DNA from: Cycas panzhihuaensis
Taxonomy: Eukaryota > Cycadophyta
Direction: 5' to 3'
DNA: 64,000 bases
NCBI GenBank assembly: GCA_023213395.1
Contig: CM041465.1
Span: 174,909,741 to 174,973,740, forward strand
Under the pieces are notes generated by a model. The model saw nothing but the letters and a program-made list of their open reading frames with translations. It was not told the DNA's origin and searched no databases. Positions 22,225 to 33,531 of the stretch are shown in pieces (position 1 is the stretch's first letter; every line of letters starts with the position of its first letter). The translations under genes and the position numbers were made by a program.

Positions 22225-23026
22225 TGTTGACTTATAGATTCCACCCCCTTGTGGAATCAATGCACTTGTCAAGGTTTACAGTGCTATAGTCTAGTTTCGG
22301 GATCATCAACATGGTCATTCACATACATTCCATATATAATTCACGAGAATGGTACAAGCGATGCAATCAATACATACTTCAGCAAATCATCACAACATCG
22401 AGCATACATCAATTTCCACGTAACTCTTCCTTTTATTAATTCAACAGTTCATTTACGGAGGTGGAATGCATTCACAGCGTTCCAAAGATCACGATCTTCT
22501 GTTACAATGCGTACCCAGATGGTACTTATCATACAGTGATACTCCAATCGGCCGTCATGCGTACTGTCTCCTGCACCCTGGCGTACCCGTGATATCCGGC
22601 TCTCACCCTAACCTGGTGAATCATGCGTACCTCCTTAAGTACTCATGTTGGTACCTTTTGGCTGAAGGGTTATGGTACTGTCATAACCGTACCCCTTCAG
22701 TCATGCGTACCCTTTCATTAATCACTTGTTAAGCACTTAATTAATTATTCCTTTGAGTCCGTACGTCCGTGCGTCGTCACCTTGACGGTCTTCCTTTGGT
22801 CCCACAGGGTCGTGCGTACCGCCGTTGCTTAGTTTCGTTCCGCCGCTGGTACGTTTCTATCATACGTACCCGTTCCAGGTACGCACCTGTCATACGTACC
22901 CATAATGCTTGTTTTTCTGCCATTTTGCCTTGTGCGTACCTCCGTACGGTCCGTACCTGCACAACTCGGATTATCTGACCTACCTCTGGTCCTCACACAG
23001 CCATTGGGTCACTTTTGACTCCAACA
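22225..23026 (-). repeat. Gypsy-B 5' LTR (802 bp)
   Basis: In plus orientation it starts TGTTGACTTATAGATTCCAC and ends GACTCCAACA. It pairs with 12617-13418. Differences include extra or missing 2-4 base blocks, such as the CAGGTACGCAC stretch near 22874. Confidence 0.95.
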
Positions 23027-23044
23027 GTTTTTCCATTTATATGC

Positions 23045-23058
23045 GTGTGTGTGTGTGT

Positions 23059-23111
<53 letters not shown>
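23045..23111. repeat. (GT)n/(GA)n compound microsatellite
   Basis: A run of GT dinucleotides with one TA interruption changes to GA repeats at about 23091. It begins only 18 bases after the right Gypsy-B target duplication. The open frame across it is low-complexity and not a gene. Confidence 0.95.
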
Positions 23112-23802
23112 TGAGTGATTGTAATCACTACTTTGGAGATAACATAAGAGAATTTCTCCTTCATCAAACTCTTTGACGATCCATTGCATTTGGATAACGT
23201 TCTCTTGAGTATTAAGTCACAACGAATTACACATCACACTGTACAATTTATATACTCAATGGCCATATGGTTGTTGTGAGTACTACATCCACATGCCTTG
23301 TTTAGAACTTTATTTTCATAGCTAAATTCAGATTTATCAGAAATTGTTTTAAATAGTTCTAATATTTCATATCACATCATTTATCATCATCAGGGGGATT
23401 GTATAGCCTTTGTATATACTAAACTATACAATATTGTGTCCTCAACTATACCATAGGCCTAAAGCCCTCCTCTTAATTGTTTTCTTTCTAGAGTTTCATT
23501 TAAACCTAATTTAGGGCAATTTCAAACCAAAATATATAAGTACTAGATAAACTAGTTTGGGAACCCCTACTTGACTAGACTGCATACTTGTATAGACCTG
23601 CTAGCAACTGTACAATTGCAACAGAGCCATACAATCCGTACAATGACTTAAAGCATCATTTCTTCCTCTATAAAATGTTTCGTTTCGTGATTTTAGAGAT
23701 GACTTTTTGTTTAAGACTCTAACATAATTGTATAAGAGGAGGGAGAAATGCATAACAATATGAAAATATCATGTATTTCATAAACCAAATCTTGACGCTT
23801 AC

Positions 23803-24110
23803 CTTTCTTCTTGTGTGGATTTCGGTTGTACCTCCATTGATGGAGAGTCAATAATTGATGAAGTACTCGATGGAGGAACTTGGTTTGCCAATTGTTCTCC
23901 TTGTGTGTTAACTCTACTATTTATGGGATTGCATGGAAGAGGTCTTGTCTTAAGAGGTGCCTTGCTTAAGAAGCTTGCCTCTCCATTTACAAACAAGGAG
24001 TCACCTCTTGTGCACAATTCTTCATAATTGACTTTATGGTTTTGGGTTAGCTCTTTGGTGGGAGGTTCTTTTAAAACCTGTGCAACGCCTCCTTGAGGTT
24101 TTTAACCTTA
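23803..24110 (-). other. Exon-like ORF followed by a splice donor
   Basis: The minus strand is open for about 100 codons (…PPTKELTQNHKVNYEEL, then LCTRGDSLFVNGEASFLSKA, ending MEVQPKSTQEER). It runs into AAG|GTAAGC, a good 5' splice site, at about 23802. There is no known family and no partner exon found. It could be a gene fragment carried by a repeat, or chance. Confidence 0.25.
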
Positions 24111-24811
24111 ACCACTGACTTTCTAATTAATGATTTTTAAGTTTCCTCTTTTAATTAACAAGGGTTTTTGACATTGAGGATTAATTTGAGGGTCAATTTC
24201 CCCTTTGTGATACTTGTCTTGGAACAAAATAGGACTTCTAAGTTTTGCTTATTTTTATGCTGTTTTTTTTTTTTTAACTAAATAAAAGATAAGCATTGCT
24301 TACTTTTATAATGAAGTTTAGTCCTAAACACAACCAAAATATTTTCTAATATGCCCAAAATATTTCTAGATATTGTTATTCAAGGCCCACAAGGCCAATA
24401 TGTGGTGTTGGATACAATGTCAAATTTAGCCCAATACAAGGTATAGTTAGGATACATATCCAAGAAGTGTCCGAGCATCAAATACATATCAAGCATGGGT
24501 ACCACAGCCATATATGGAGCATCTGATACCTTAGATGAAGAGCGTGACACATCTCTAATCCTCATAATTGATGAGAGAAGAGTGAGACCCTCCCAAACCC
24601 TTAAACAACCAGTGGTATCTGCCTTGGATCTCATAATAGACTTGGCAATGGAAAATAAAGTGCTCCTTCATCTTGAGCTCAATGATGTGAAGTTGGCATA
24701 TCCTAGAATCCTCGTCAATATAGTGCTCAGTCTCTACTGAAAGTTAATATGAACAGACTACGAACTGGCTCATCTCAGAATGTGAGTCATATGCAGATCA
24801 GTGTACCAAGG

Positions 24812-24853
24812 GGGAGGCAAAGCCTCCCTTTAATCACTGAGGTGTGATTAAAG
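24812..24853. repeat. Two adjacent perfect hairpins
   Basis: GGGAGGC-AAA-GCCTCCC at 24812-24828 is followed at once by CTTTAATCAC-TGAGGT-GTGATTAAAG at 24828-24853. Both have perfect arms. No T-run follows that would suggest a terminator, and none is expected in a plant nuclear genome. Confidence 0.8.
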
Positions 24854-27232
24854 TAAAAAGGCTTCTCCCTAGAGAGGGGACTGGAAGGGGCGACACAAGT
24901 GGTAAGGATTTACTCTCTATATATCTTGTCTTTGATGGCTGCATTGGAGAATATTCATGAGAAAATGTAGGCCAGATATGGACAGAGCATAAACCACGAA
25001 TTCCAATTTAGGTCACAACTGTGTGATGTACTTTTCACAGATTGGGACAAGGGCATATTTCTCCACACGATTTTGACATGAATATTCATATGTAGGAGAG
25101 TAGAGCACGCAGAAGTTTTATCAGATGGAAGCCCTGGGAAGTTACACAATCTGCTGGTGGCTGCCAAAAGTGTTCTATTAATCTGCATTGCGACTCTGAT
25201 AGAAAATCTGGCTTCTTTCCTCCATCATTGTAAGGCAATCCCATCACATTTTATGTCAAAATGCACGTGCAATTTATTCTTAGATAGTTGAAAAACTGCA
25301 ATAGTATTAAAAATAACATATGCTCTCCAATGTACAATTCAATTACAGAGAGAAATATTGTCAGTAAGATTCCTCCAGACAGAGAATGTTAAGTATTAAG
25401 AGCAAAGTTTAATATGATTTATTCTACATTTTATATATCAATATTGCTAATTCATATTGATTCCTTCATTAGTAAGATTTGGGCTATGTTGCCTAGGAGG
25501 ATACAATGAGTCGATAGCCAATCTCAGAATTCTCAAGCAGTAAGTATTTGCTAACTAGACAATTCTGAACTAACAGGGCATTTTTAACTGAATTGAGCTT
25601 TCTATAAACCACGAAGTAAATAAAAAACTAGACCTAAATATTTGAGAGAGTTCAGGTTCTGACTTGAAGGACAGCAAAACACAGGTCCTCTAATTCCGCT
25701 TTGACAGCCCACACACCCAATCTGGAAGCAAGTGAACACCATATTGCTAAAGTCTCCTGTGCAACTGCACGGGCTTTTGATGGAGGCAATGCATAACTGT
25801 TGACAGAAAAGGAAAATGGAATATCCAAAATCAGAAAAGACCACAATGAAATGTAGAATTTAAATTTAAATATCCGATATTGCATTCGCAACATCCTTCT
25901 TCTGGACAGATTAATTAATTGAAAGGTTCCTGTGTAAAATTCAGTGCTACATAAGGAAAAAAAAAAGGAAATTCCTTTCGTCATTATGAAATAAAAATAA
26001 TTCAGAGAGCATCACAGAAGCTAGCTTTGACATGAATGATTCTGTGTGGGAAGCAACTAATTATGGGTTCTTGACCAAAAACCATCTCAATAGTTGTAAG
26101 ACAGGAAGCCTGCAAGTAATATTTTGTAACTAAATGTAGAAAGACCCTAGCTTAAGTACAAAGCTAACTGAAAATATGTAAATGCAGTTTTGGACTCCTT
26201 GGGGATTTCACTTTTAGAAACATTTTACAATGAATCATTTAACCTCTACATTGCTTTTTAGAATATAGAAATTCTGTTGAAAACCATGAAATACATGTTA
26301 CCTCCAAATAAATATCATGAGAATGATGGAAAAGCAATAAATACATGCACTCTAACCAACTAGCAGCAACGATAAAACACTGACGAAAGAAAAATAAAGC
26401 CAAAATTCACTCAGAAATGATGATAGAATACTGTGATTTGTATGAAATCAAGCTGAAATATTTTGGAGTCGTCGCAAAATGCAATTTCACATTTTGGAAC
26501 ATCACCAAAAAGTTACAATCTGATTTAGGACGAGTTTCATCTATGAAACATATCATTAAGGAAGTTTCAAGACAACTTAGCTTACATATGCTGCTTCTGA
26601 ATTCAGTCAGTTGTCCAACACATCAGCAGAGACAAAGCATAAAAATTTGATCCCCACATGAAAGAGTATCTGTCATTTCAAATGAGATGTGGTTTTCATA
26701 GGTTGGACAAGTGCATATTTCCTTTCGCTGCTTATGAACAACTTAAAACAAAAAGGTTGGGGCAATTTTTCTACACCGTTTTTATAAACAGTTCAGACAC
26801 AGAATCTAACTGATGAATGATTGTCATGGCCAACGTCCTACAAATAGACAATGGTTTCCTCAAACATGAAAGCATATGAACCCTTGCCTGGAATGGAATT
26901 CCACCAAAGCCAAAGGTAGATCGCCTCAAATTCTGTAAGATTGTTTCAAATTTTAAACTTTGCCCTTCTTGTATTCTAGGTTATGTATTGAACATTGACT
27001 CCATACTAGGCCATCATTTTATTAGTAATTTTATTAGTGATTTATTACGTAAAGTGTGCAATGCAACATTAGGTGCTGTGTAATAGCAATGTGTCATTGA
27101 GGCATTAGTCAGCTAAGGGTGGAATCACTATATATTTCAATTGAGGTTTCCAAGTTGTGTCAGCAGACAACATGATGCAGGTCATCCAAATCAAGTTTTG
27201 TACAGGCAGGTGTGGACACTTTCTTTTGAGAG

Positions 27233-27880
27233 TGTGAGAATCCCAGCAGGGATTCACACTAAAATGACATAAATACACACAACACTAGGCTATTTTGTAG
27301 AAAAAACTCTAGATATACCATATAATATAAGCTATTTGCAGAAATAAAAGACAAAAATTTCAGGCATTCACTGAAATATTGACCATAGAATTAATTATAA
27401 TCTGAAATATTAATAACTATCAAGAACTTACAACTGCTGATAAACCAGAAAGCTCCCTCTTGAAGGTCAGGTGTGCTCCCAGAATAGTCCCAACTAGGGC
27501 CGAAAACAGCAGTTCCAAAAGTGCACATGATAATTACAAATGGGGCTAGACTGCCCTATACATAGGCAAAGAACAGAATTAATAATAGAAGTCAGTTTTC
27601 TAAAGAAGGAAGTCAGTCAGCAATACGGGGAATGCTACAAGTCCCCTCCACTCTCCTCTAAGAACATGCTTTGCCCTCAAAGCATGGGGATGTGCAAATG
27701 CTACTGGTACCATTCTTCCAATTGCCACACTATGGTTTCTTCATCAAGGTCCTTCCACTTGATTAGATATTGGCAAATCTCCTTCGAACATAGTTGCTTG
27801 GTTCTAATCAGTTGGTTGTATCATACAATGTTGCTTGACATTGGAGACAATCGAGGTTGTCTCGGTTCTAGAACTTAATT
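27233..27880 (-). mobile_element. Chromovirus Gypsy 3' end: chromodomain and probable LTR
   Basis: The minus strand at about 27822-27715 reads RTKQLCSKEICQYLIKWKDL and continues DEETIVWQLEEWYQ, a chromodomain as found at the integrase C-terminus of chromoviruses, where it guides insertion. A pol tail follows (GQSMFLEESGGDL, stop at 27635) over a purine-rich PPT. The likely 3' LTR runs from TGTAGCATTCCCCG (27639) down to about 27233, where a near-palindrome TGTGAGAATCCC...GGGATTCACA marks a possible end. The rest of the element beyond 27880 is missing. Confidence 0.7.
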
Positions 27881-28039
27881 CCAGTCTAGTACGTAAACAA
27901 AAAATACAAAAAAATCAAAAAATAGAAAAAACAACCATAACTCTAATCGTACACTTAAGCAAAATCATAGACAAAAGCATATGGCAAAATATTTGGAAAG
28001 AAGCCTAAAACTAGAAAGAAAGAAAAAAAAATCTTAAGT
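27881..28039. other. AT-rich junction between two Gypsy fragments
   Basis: A-rich sequence with no ORF or recognisable signal; the join between the chromovirus fragment and the Gypsy-B relative lies in it. Confidence 0.4.
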
Positions 28040-29290
28040 AAGCACCAATAAATGAGGATTTATTAAAAACCAAGTAAAAATAGTGGAGGCCCAGAGCTAG
28101 GGCTATAGGAGTAGCCTTCAATGCTGAGCAAGGAGGAAGAATACAAAATTTTGAAGAAAGTGACAACAGCAAAATTTTGATTTTTTGAAGCAAGGATGCT
28201 CAACCACTTTTTGTTGACCCAAGATAGATGGTGAATAAAATGATCAAAACTACTAGAAATGGTTCAAACGGGCCTAGAAATGACCAAAACATCTTAGAAA
28301 CGATCAAAATAGGCCTAGAAACAACCATAATAGCTCAAAAATAACTGAAAACAAGCCCAAAAATGGTCAAAACAGTCCCAAAAATACCAAAATGGGCCTA
28401 GGAATGACTAGAACTATCCTAGGTGCACAATACAGGGTACATACCTTTCAAGTACGCTCATAGATAGGAACGCATAAGGTACGCATGACCATAATAGACC
28501 CAAACATGCCCAGATCTGATGACATTAGCAAGGACACACGTACGTATAGACGTACACACAAGGAGGGCAGTAATTAGTGGTTGTAATCATGTGTTAAGTG
28601 AAAAGGTATATTTGTTATGAAAGTGAATGGTTATGACTATGGGTCATAACCATTCACCCAAAGGGCACCAAAATGGGTATTTAATGGTACTTTTCTAGCC
28701 ATTCCAACGGTGAGAGTCGAATCAATGAATCTTGTGATACATTATCAAGTGTGAAAGCCGAGTTATTCATTCAATGGCATGTTCTCAAGGGTGAGAGTCG
28801 AGTCATTGAGTCTTGTGATACATTCTCAAGGGCAAGAGCCGAGTTATTTGATCTTGTGTCATACTCTCAAGGGTGAGAGTCAAGTAATTCATTCCAGCAT
28901 CATCTGTTTTATGGGATAGCAGAAGCATTCCATGGTGTAATCCATTCTGATAAGCATGGAATATATGTAACTAGGTGTCTTGGGACTACTAGAACATATA
29001 TAGGAATACATTCCAAAACTAAATGTATTTGTGATTATTTCTTAATGAAATAAGAGTTGCATGGAATCTTTTGTACTATACATGATATGATGCTTATATG
29101 AGGAATGCATGATGGTTTAATATGATGAATAATGATGATGCTATGATATTTTATGAATGTCATGTAAGTATAAAGTGACTTTGATGATAATAACGGGAAT
29201 TACAAGCATGTTGACTTCATCCTAACTAGACTATCAACCTGTGACCCTTGACAAGTGCATATTCCACAAGCGTAGTGAAATAAGAAAGTC
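28040..29290 (+). mobile_element. Gypsy-B relative: 3' internal end plus LTR
   Basis: Bases 28130-28230 match the 3' internal end of Gypsy-B (AAAATTTTGATTTTT, then GCAAGGATGCTCAA, then TTGACCC-AGATAGATG). What follows is a diverged LTR of the same kind: a TGTGTTAAGTGAAAAGGTA stretch near 28590, the inverted GGTTATGA...TCATAACC segment near 28630-28660, and the end CCTTGACAAGTGCAT...TTCCACAA near 29237-29268. A 41-bp tandem repeat enlarges it. Upstream internal sequence is absent, so it is a 5'-truncated copy or near-solo LTR. Confidence 0.7.
28710..28895. repeat. 41-bp tandem repeat inside LTR
   Basis: Units beginning GTGAGAGTCGA or GTGAAAGCCGA start at about 28710, 28751, 28791, 28832 and 28873, a period of 40-41 bases. 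Each unit ends TTCTCAAG or similar. Gypsy-B LTRs hold only one GGTGAGAGCCGG site here. Confidence 0.88.
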
Positions 29291-29339
29291 AATAAATAAT
29301 TCCCTCATATCCAACCTGTCTCATATTGATTGTCTTGCC

Positions 29340-29740
29340 ACATTTGATTTCAACACCTTGAAGGTCTTCTACTCCAAGAGGAATGCATTCTGAACAGATT
29401 GGGAGATTTAGTTGCCTCCTCCTCAAGTCCAGCTTTTACAACACGTCATAGAGGGAGACAACAATGTCCATGCCCTAATCAACAATTCGGTTCAATGAAT
29501 CTAAACCAATATCCATATCAGCAACGCCAGCAATGACCTCAATATCCTACTCAGGTTGTTTGTCACTACTGCAACAAACCTGGTCACATTGTACTTGATT
29601 GTAAGAAGAAGAAAGTTGATCTACAACAACAACAACATCAGAACCACACTGCCACTCGGGGCAATCAAAATCGTGGACGTGGTAATTATCAAGGACCAAG
29701 AAGGCAAAACACAAATGACTATTAAGGACCAAGGAGACAA
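29340..29740 (+). pseudogene. Copia-D gag C-terminus with zinc knuckle
   Basis: CHYCNKPGHIVLDC, a perfect CX2CX4HX4C knuckle, lies at about 29563-29604. Before it is a degraded stretch of the conserved gag C-terminal type (a LLLQEE-like region near 29360-29385). After it is a Gln/Asn/Arg/Gly-rich tail (RGNQNRGRGNYQGPRR). It would bind element RNA in the particle. Frameshifts and stops split it from the protease. Confidence 0.83.
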
Positions 29741-29815
29741 AAGAAAAATGCCCCTCAAGGCAATCAAAAGAATAGAAATCGTAACTAGAAATAAAATTAG
29801 AATCAAGGTGGCCAT

Positions 29816-30247
29816 ATGGCCGATTCACAATACCTTTTCTTTATTGCATTAACTACACATCATTCTGATAAATCTTGGTTGATAGATTCTAGAGCCTCTT
29901 GTCACATGACAAGTTCCGAAGAACTACTTACAAATACAAGGCCAGTACAAGATCAATCAGTTATATTTGGTGATGATGCTGTTTTAGAGGTTGCCAAGAT
30001 TGGCAATGTTCCCATATCTCTGAAGAATTCCGACATTGGACATCACCTTAAGAATGTCTTCTATGTCCCTAGCATGACACATAATCTATTATCAATTAGC
30101 CAGATACATAAGCAATACCTTGATGTTTTGTTCAGTCACCTTAAGAAATGTTTGATTATACATTTGAATGGCAATTTGATTGCCTCTAGATATGGAGACC
30201 AAGGTCTATATAAGCTTGATGCAATTTCAAGACCTTTATTCTTGTAA
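29816..30247 (+). pseudogene. Copia-D aspartic protease region
   Basis: An open block of 143 codons holds the active-site motif WLIDSRASCHMTSSEELL, in which D-S-G-A-(S/T)-H-H-M has become D-S-R-A-S-C-H-M. The Gly of D-S-G is Arg, likely inactive. The following GHHLKNVFYVPSMTHNLLSI is the conserved C-terminal block of Copia proteases. It leads into the pre-integrase zinc domain. Confidence 0.88.
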
Positions 30248-30329
30248 ACTGAAACTAGCTCTTGTAACAATACAACTTCCACTTCTCATACTTCTGCTTC
30301 GACTTCAAATACTGATAAATAATCTACTT

Positions 30330-31250
30330 CAAAAGCACTTGTTTCTTAAAGACTTCCAGAAGACCAATCATGGCATCAATGCCTTGGTCATTTTAACATT
30401 AACAACCTTCATCTGCTTTTCAAATTAACTATGGTGCATGGAATGCCAAACATCAAGCAGACCAAATGCATTTGTGAAGCTTGTGTCATGGGAAAACATC
30501 ATCTGACTCTGTTCAGATCAGATGGAAGAGTCTGGCGTGCTAAGGAACCATTAGGCCTCGTACATTCGAACATTTGTGGACCTATGTTTCAAGCATCTTT
30601 TAATGGATGTCAATATTTTATTATATTTATTGATAATTATTCCTAGAAAGTTTGGGTTTATTTCTTGAAGCAGAAATCAGAAGCATTTGAAAAATTTAGA
30701 GAATTTAAGCATGGTGTTAAATTGAAATCTGGAAAGCCAATCAAAATCCTTTGTTGTGATAATGGAGGTGAATATCCTTCTAGAGAATTTAGCCAATTTT
30801 GCAAGGATAATAGCATCAAACGATAGTTTTCTGCCCCTTACACAACTTAGCAAAATGGAGTTGTTGAGCATATGAACTGGACCTTGGTTAACAAAGGCAA
30901 TCATGCTTGCCGCTAAAAAATTGGGACTTCAATTATGGGCTGAAGCCCTTAACACAGTTGCTTACCTCACAAATCAAAGTCCAACCAAGGTTGTTTTGAA
31001 TATTACACCTAAGGAGGCCTGGTCAGGTCAAAAACCCATGGTTTCACATTTGCATACCGTCAGTTGTATAATGTATATGCTTATATCGAAAGAACAAAGA
31101 AAGAAGTTGGATGAACAAAAGCAAGAAATGTATTTTCATTAGTTATTAGCCTAGCTACAAAGCATACAAACTTTATGATCCTACCACTAAGCAAATGTAT
31201 ACATCTCGGGATGTTATTTTTTCAGAAGAGAACCAAGACTTGTATATGAC
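30330..31250 (+). pseudogene. Copia-D integrase, broken
   Basis: The pre-integrase region has HQCLGHFNINNLHLLF and CICEACVMGKHH (about 30370-30500). The core follows: VHSNICGPMFQASFNG (first Asp read as Asn), CCDNGGEYPSREFSQFC with the second Asp, and a QNGVVEHMN stretch with the catalytic Glu near 30860. The C-terminal part at 30903-31140 (LTNQSPTKVVLNITPKEAW) is open. Several stops lie between these blocks. Confidence 0.88.
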
Positions 31251-31453
31251 TGAACTTTCATTTTTTGATGAACAACCTACAGTAACTTCTGCCCCACCTT
31301 TTGCTACACATAATGAATGTTCCTACAATTCAATTGCCTCCATCAACATCATATGCACCTAGTACTTCATCTACACCTCCTACCTCTACTTCAACAAGTC
31401 TTTCAAAAGATATTTAAGAAGAGGTCACTTCAACGTAGCTCCCTAGATGGTAC

Positions 31454-32539
31454 TTGCAGGCAATCTCTTCTGCTCCATCACCTACACAACAAACTAAGAG
31501 GCAATCAAAATATAGGTCATCTACCAACTTCGCCTTAATGGCAAAAGTGTTATCAGCTCATGAACCTACCGCTTTTAAAGAAGTTATTATAGATCAAAAG
31601 TTGCAAGCAACCGTGAACGAAGAGATGGATTTCATTTTGCAAAATGACACTTGGGAGTTGGTTGAGTTGCCTAATAGAAAGAAACCAATTGATTGCAAAT
31701 GGATTTACAAAACAAAATTTCATGCAGATGGATCCATTCAATGCCACAAAGCATGATTCGTTGCCAAAGGTTTTGAACAGATTGAGGGCATCGATTATGA
31801 TGATACATTTGCCCCTATTGCCAACATGACCACTATAAGGCTTGTCTTGGCTTTAACAGCTCAATTTAATTGGCTTGTTTTTCAAATGGGTGTGAAAAAT
31901 GCCTTCTTGAACGGCATCTTACAGGAGGAAGTGTACCTAAGTCAGCCTCCCAACTATGTCATTCATGGAAAAGAACATCTAGTTTGCAAGCTAAAGAAGG
32001 CTCTTTATGGCCTTAAGCAACCACCTCACGCATGGTACGCAAAGATAGATGAGTATTTTCAGAAACATGGACTTGTGCACTCATCCTCAAATCCAAATTT
32101 ATACATCAAAATCTGAGATAACATGATCACTCTGGTTGTACTATATGTTCATGATTTGTCGATAACAAGTAACGACATAGAGCGGATTTCATACCTCCAA
32201 GGAGAATTGAACAACATCTTTTAAATGACTGACCTCGATTTACTTCATTACTTTCTTGGCATGGAAGTCTGGCAGCATCCATGCCACACCTTCCTTTCAC
32301 AATCCAAATATGCAAGGGAGATCCTTCAAAAATTTAGAATGAAGGAATGTAAGCCATTGCCAATTCCCAGGGAAACTAGACTAAAGTTAGACATCGATAA
32401 ATGTGGTAAACCTATTGATCCCACTTTGTACACACAACTTGTGGGGAAATTAGTTTACCTCACGCATACTCGACTAGATATTTCATATGTTGTTGAGATC
32501 TATTCTAGGATTATGACTCATCCCAAGATTTCACATTGA
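31454..32539 (+). pseudogene. Copia-D reverse transcriptase, broken
   Basis: The blocks at 31454-31756, 31826-32116 and 32225-32539 follow the RVT_2 order: FILQNDTWELVELPNRKKPI, VKNAFLNGILQEEVYLSQPP, KLKKALYGLKQPPHAWYAKI and DLDLLHYFLGMEV. The catalytic box near 32140 reads LYVHDLSIT, so YVDD is YVHD and inactive. The first catalytic Asp (DVKNAFL region) reads Gly-Val-Lys. Three stops interrupt it. Confidence 0.9.
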
Positions 32540-33140
32540 AAAGTAGCTATGTGAATCCTAAGATATCTTTGGGGTTCACTTCAATTTGGACTTGATTACT
32601 ACTAGGCGGACAATTCTTCTTTGGCAAGTTACATAGATTTCGATTCAACTAGATGTAAGGATAGTCGTAGATCGACCTCAGGCTATTATTTTAACCTGGG
32701 TTCTACTTTCGTTTCCTAGAGTTGTAAAAAGTAGCCAAATCTCACCTTATCCTCCACTAAAACAGAGTACAAAGCTGTTGCTAGCATAGATTGAAAGGCT
32801 ATTTGACTTAGAGGGATTCTTAAAGAGCTTAATATTGATTAGACACAAGCTGCAATTCTTTTCTGTGACAATCAAAATGTTTTCAAATTGACTAAGAATC
32901 TTGTGTTCTATGCGAGAACAAAGCATTTTAAGGTTCATCATCACTTCATCAAGGAGTATGTTTAGGATGGTGAGATTGATTTGGTTTACAAGCCAACTAA
33001 TGAATAGATTGTTGATATCTTCACCAAAGCACTTCCTTGTGACAAATTTGAATGGTTTTGGCATGGCCTCGATATCAGAATTAATGAACTCATCATTAAG
33101 GGAAGGCAGTCCTTTTGTAAACATAATGTACATCTGTAAT
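32540..33140 (+). pseudogene. Copia-D RNase H, broken
   Basis: Short in-frame pieces show the Copia RNase H motifs: SRRSTSGYYF, LSSTKTEYKAVA, ILFCDNQNVFKLTKN and ARTKHFKVHHHFIKEYV, then a DIFTKALP-like end near 33020. Five or more stops break it. It lies directly before the probable LTR. Confidence 0.83.
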
Positions 33141-33150
33141 TTTAAAGTGA

Positions 33151-33531
33151 TGTTAGTAAAGTAGTGCATTATAAGGGTAATGGTGTCATGTTTGTGGTTA
33201 GTTACAACTTGAGGTTGTGAGCCTAAATACGTGGGGTCATATTTGCTTACACCTCATTGTAACACACATGTAAGTTGATCATACAAGGTGCCAAATGTCA
33301 CCTTGCATGATACTTCATATTCTATACCTCTCTCATAACTGTTAATATTTTGTATATATGAGGCATAACATTGATGTAATATGTTATGAGTTTATGAATG
33401 AAATCTTTGATGTTGATTTTGGAGGATTAGTCAATTTGACTTCCTCGCATTAGTTGTCTCTTTTTGTGCATACTTTGTGTGACTCGAACCTAGGTGGAAG
33501 TTGGCCTGAATACCACTTCCCTTCATAAACA
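33151..33531 (+). repeat. Copia-D probable 3' LTR
   Basis: Begins TGTTAGTAAAGTAG right after the RNase H remnant and ends TTCATAAACA, so TG...CA ends fit. No second copy is in the window to confirm the limits, and no clear PPT precedes it. Confidence 0.5.

Larger units (their letters stand above)
12617..23026 (-). mobile_element. Gypsy-B, complete Ty3/Gypsy retrotransposon
   Basis: Two direct LTRs (12617-13418 and 22225-23026, each 802 bp) flank 8.8 kb of internal sequence. The 5-bp duplication GTTTT is present at 12612-12616 and 23027-23031. Reading leftwards from the 5' LTR: degenerate PBS, gag, protease, a second gag-like block, RT/RNase H, integrase, a degenerate repeat array, an extra ORF, 3' LTR. 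Integrase before the extra ORF and no chromodomain suggest a non-chromovirus lineage such as Tat/Athila, but I cannot place the clade. All genes are broken. Confidence 0.95.
23112..27232. other. Unrecognised, mostly non-coding 4.1 kb
   Basis: I see no retroelement domain and no long ORF. It holds an exon-like minus-strand ORF at 24110-23803, two hairpins at 24812-24853, and scattered short ORFs of 60-110 codons without recognisable motifs. It may be old host intergenic DNA into which Gypsy-B inserted, or very old repeats. Confidence 0.6.
29300..33531 (+). mobile_element. Copia-D, Ty1/Copia element, 5' truncated
   Basis: In order: gag C-terminus with zinc knuckle, protease, integrase, RT, RNase H and a probable 3' LTR (33151-33531). 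The 5' LTR and gag N-terminus are missing, and the left end abuts the Gypsy-B-like LTR. Stops and shifts are present in every domain. Confidence 0.9.

Noticed and set aside
22021-22272. Minus-strand ORF across the Gypsy-B LTR/internal boundary
   Set aside because: It starts in the LTR and crosses the PBS; the gag reading is in another frame from about 22130.
22909-23118. ORF ending in alternating Val/Cys and Arg/Glu
   Set aside because: The C-terminus is a translated GT/GA microsatellite.
28710-28895. CRISPR-like array
   Set aside because: The 41-bp units are contiguous without unique spacers and lie in a plant LTR.
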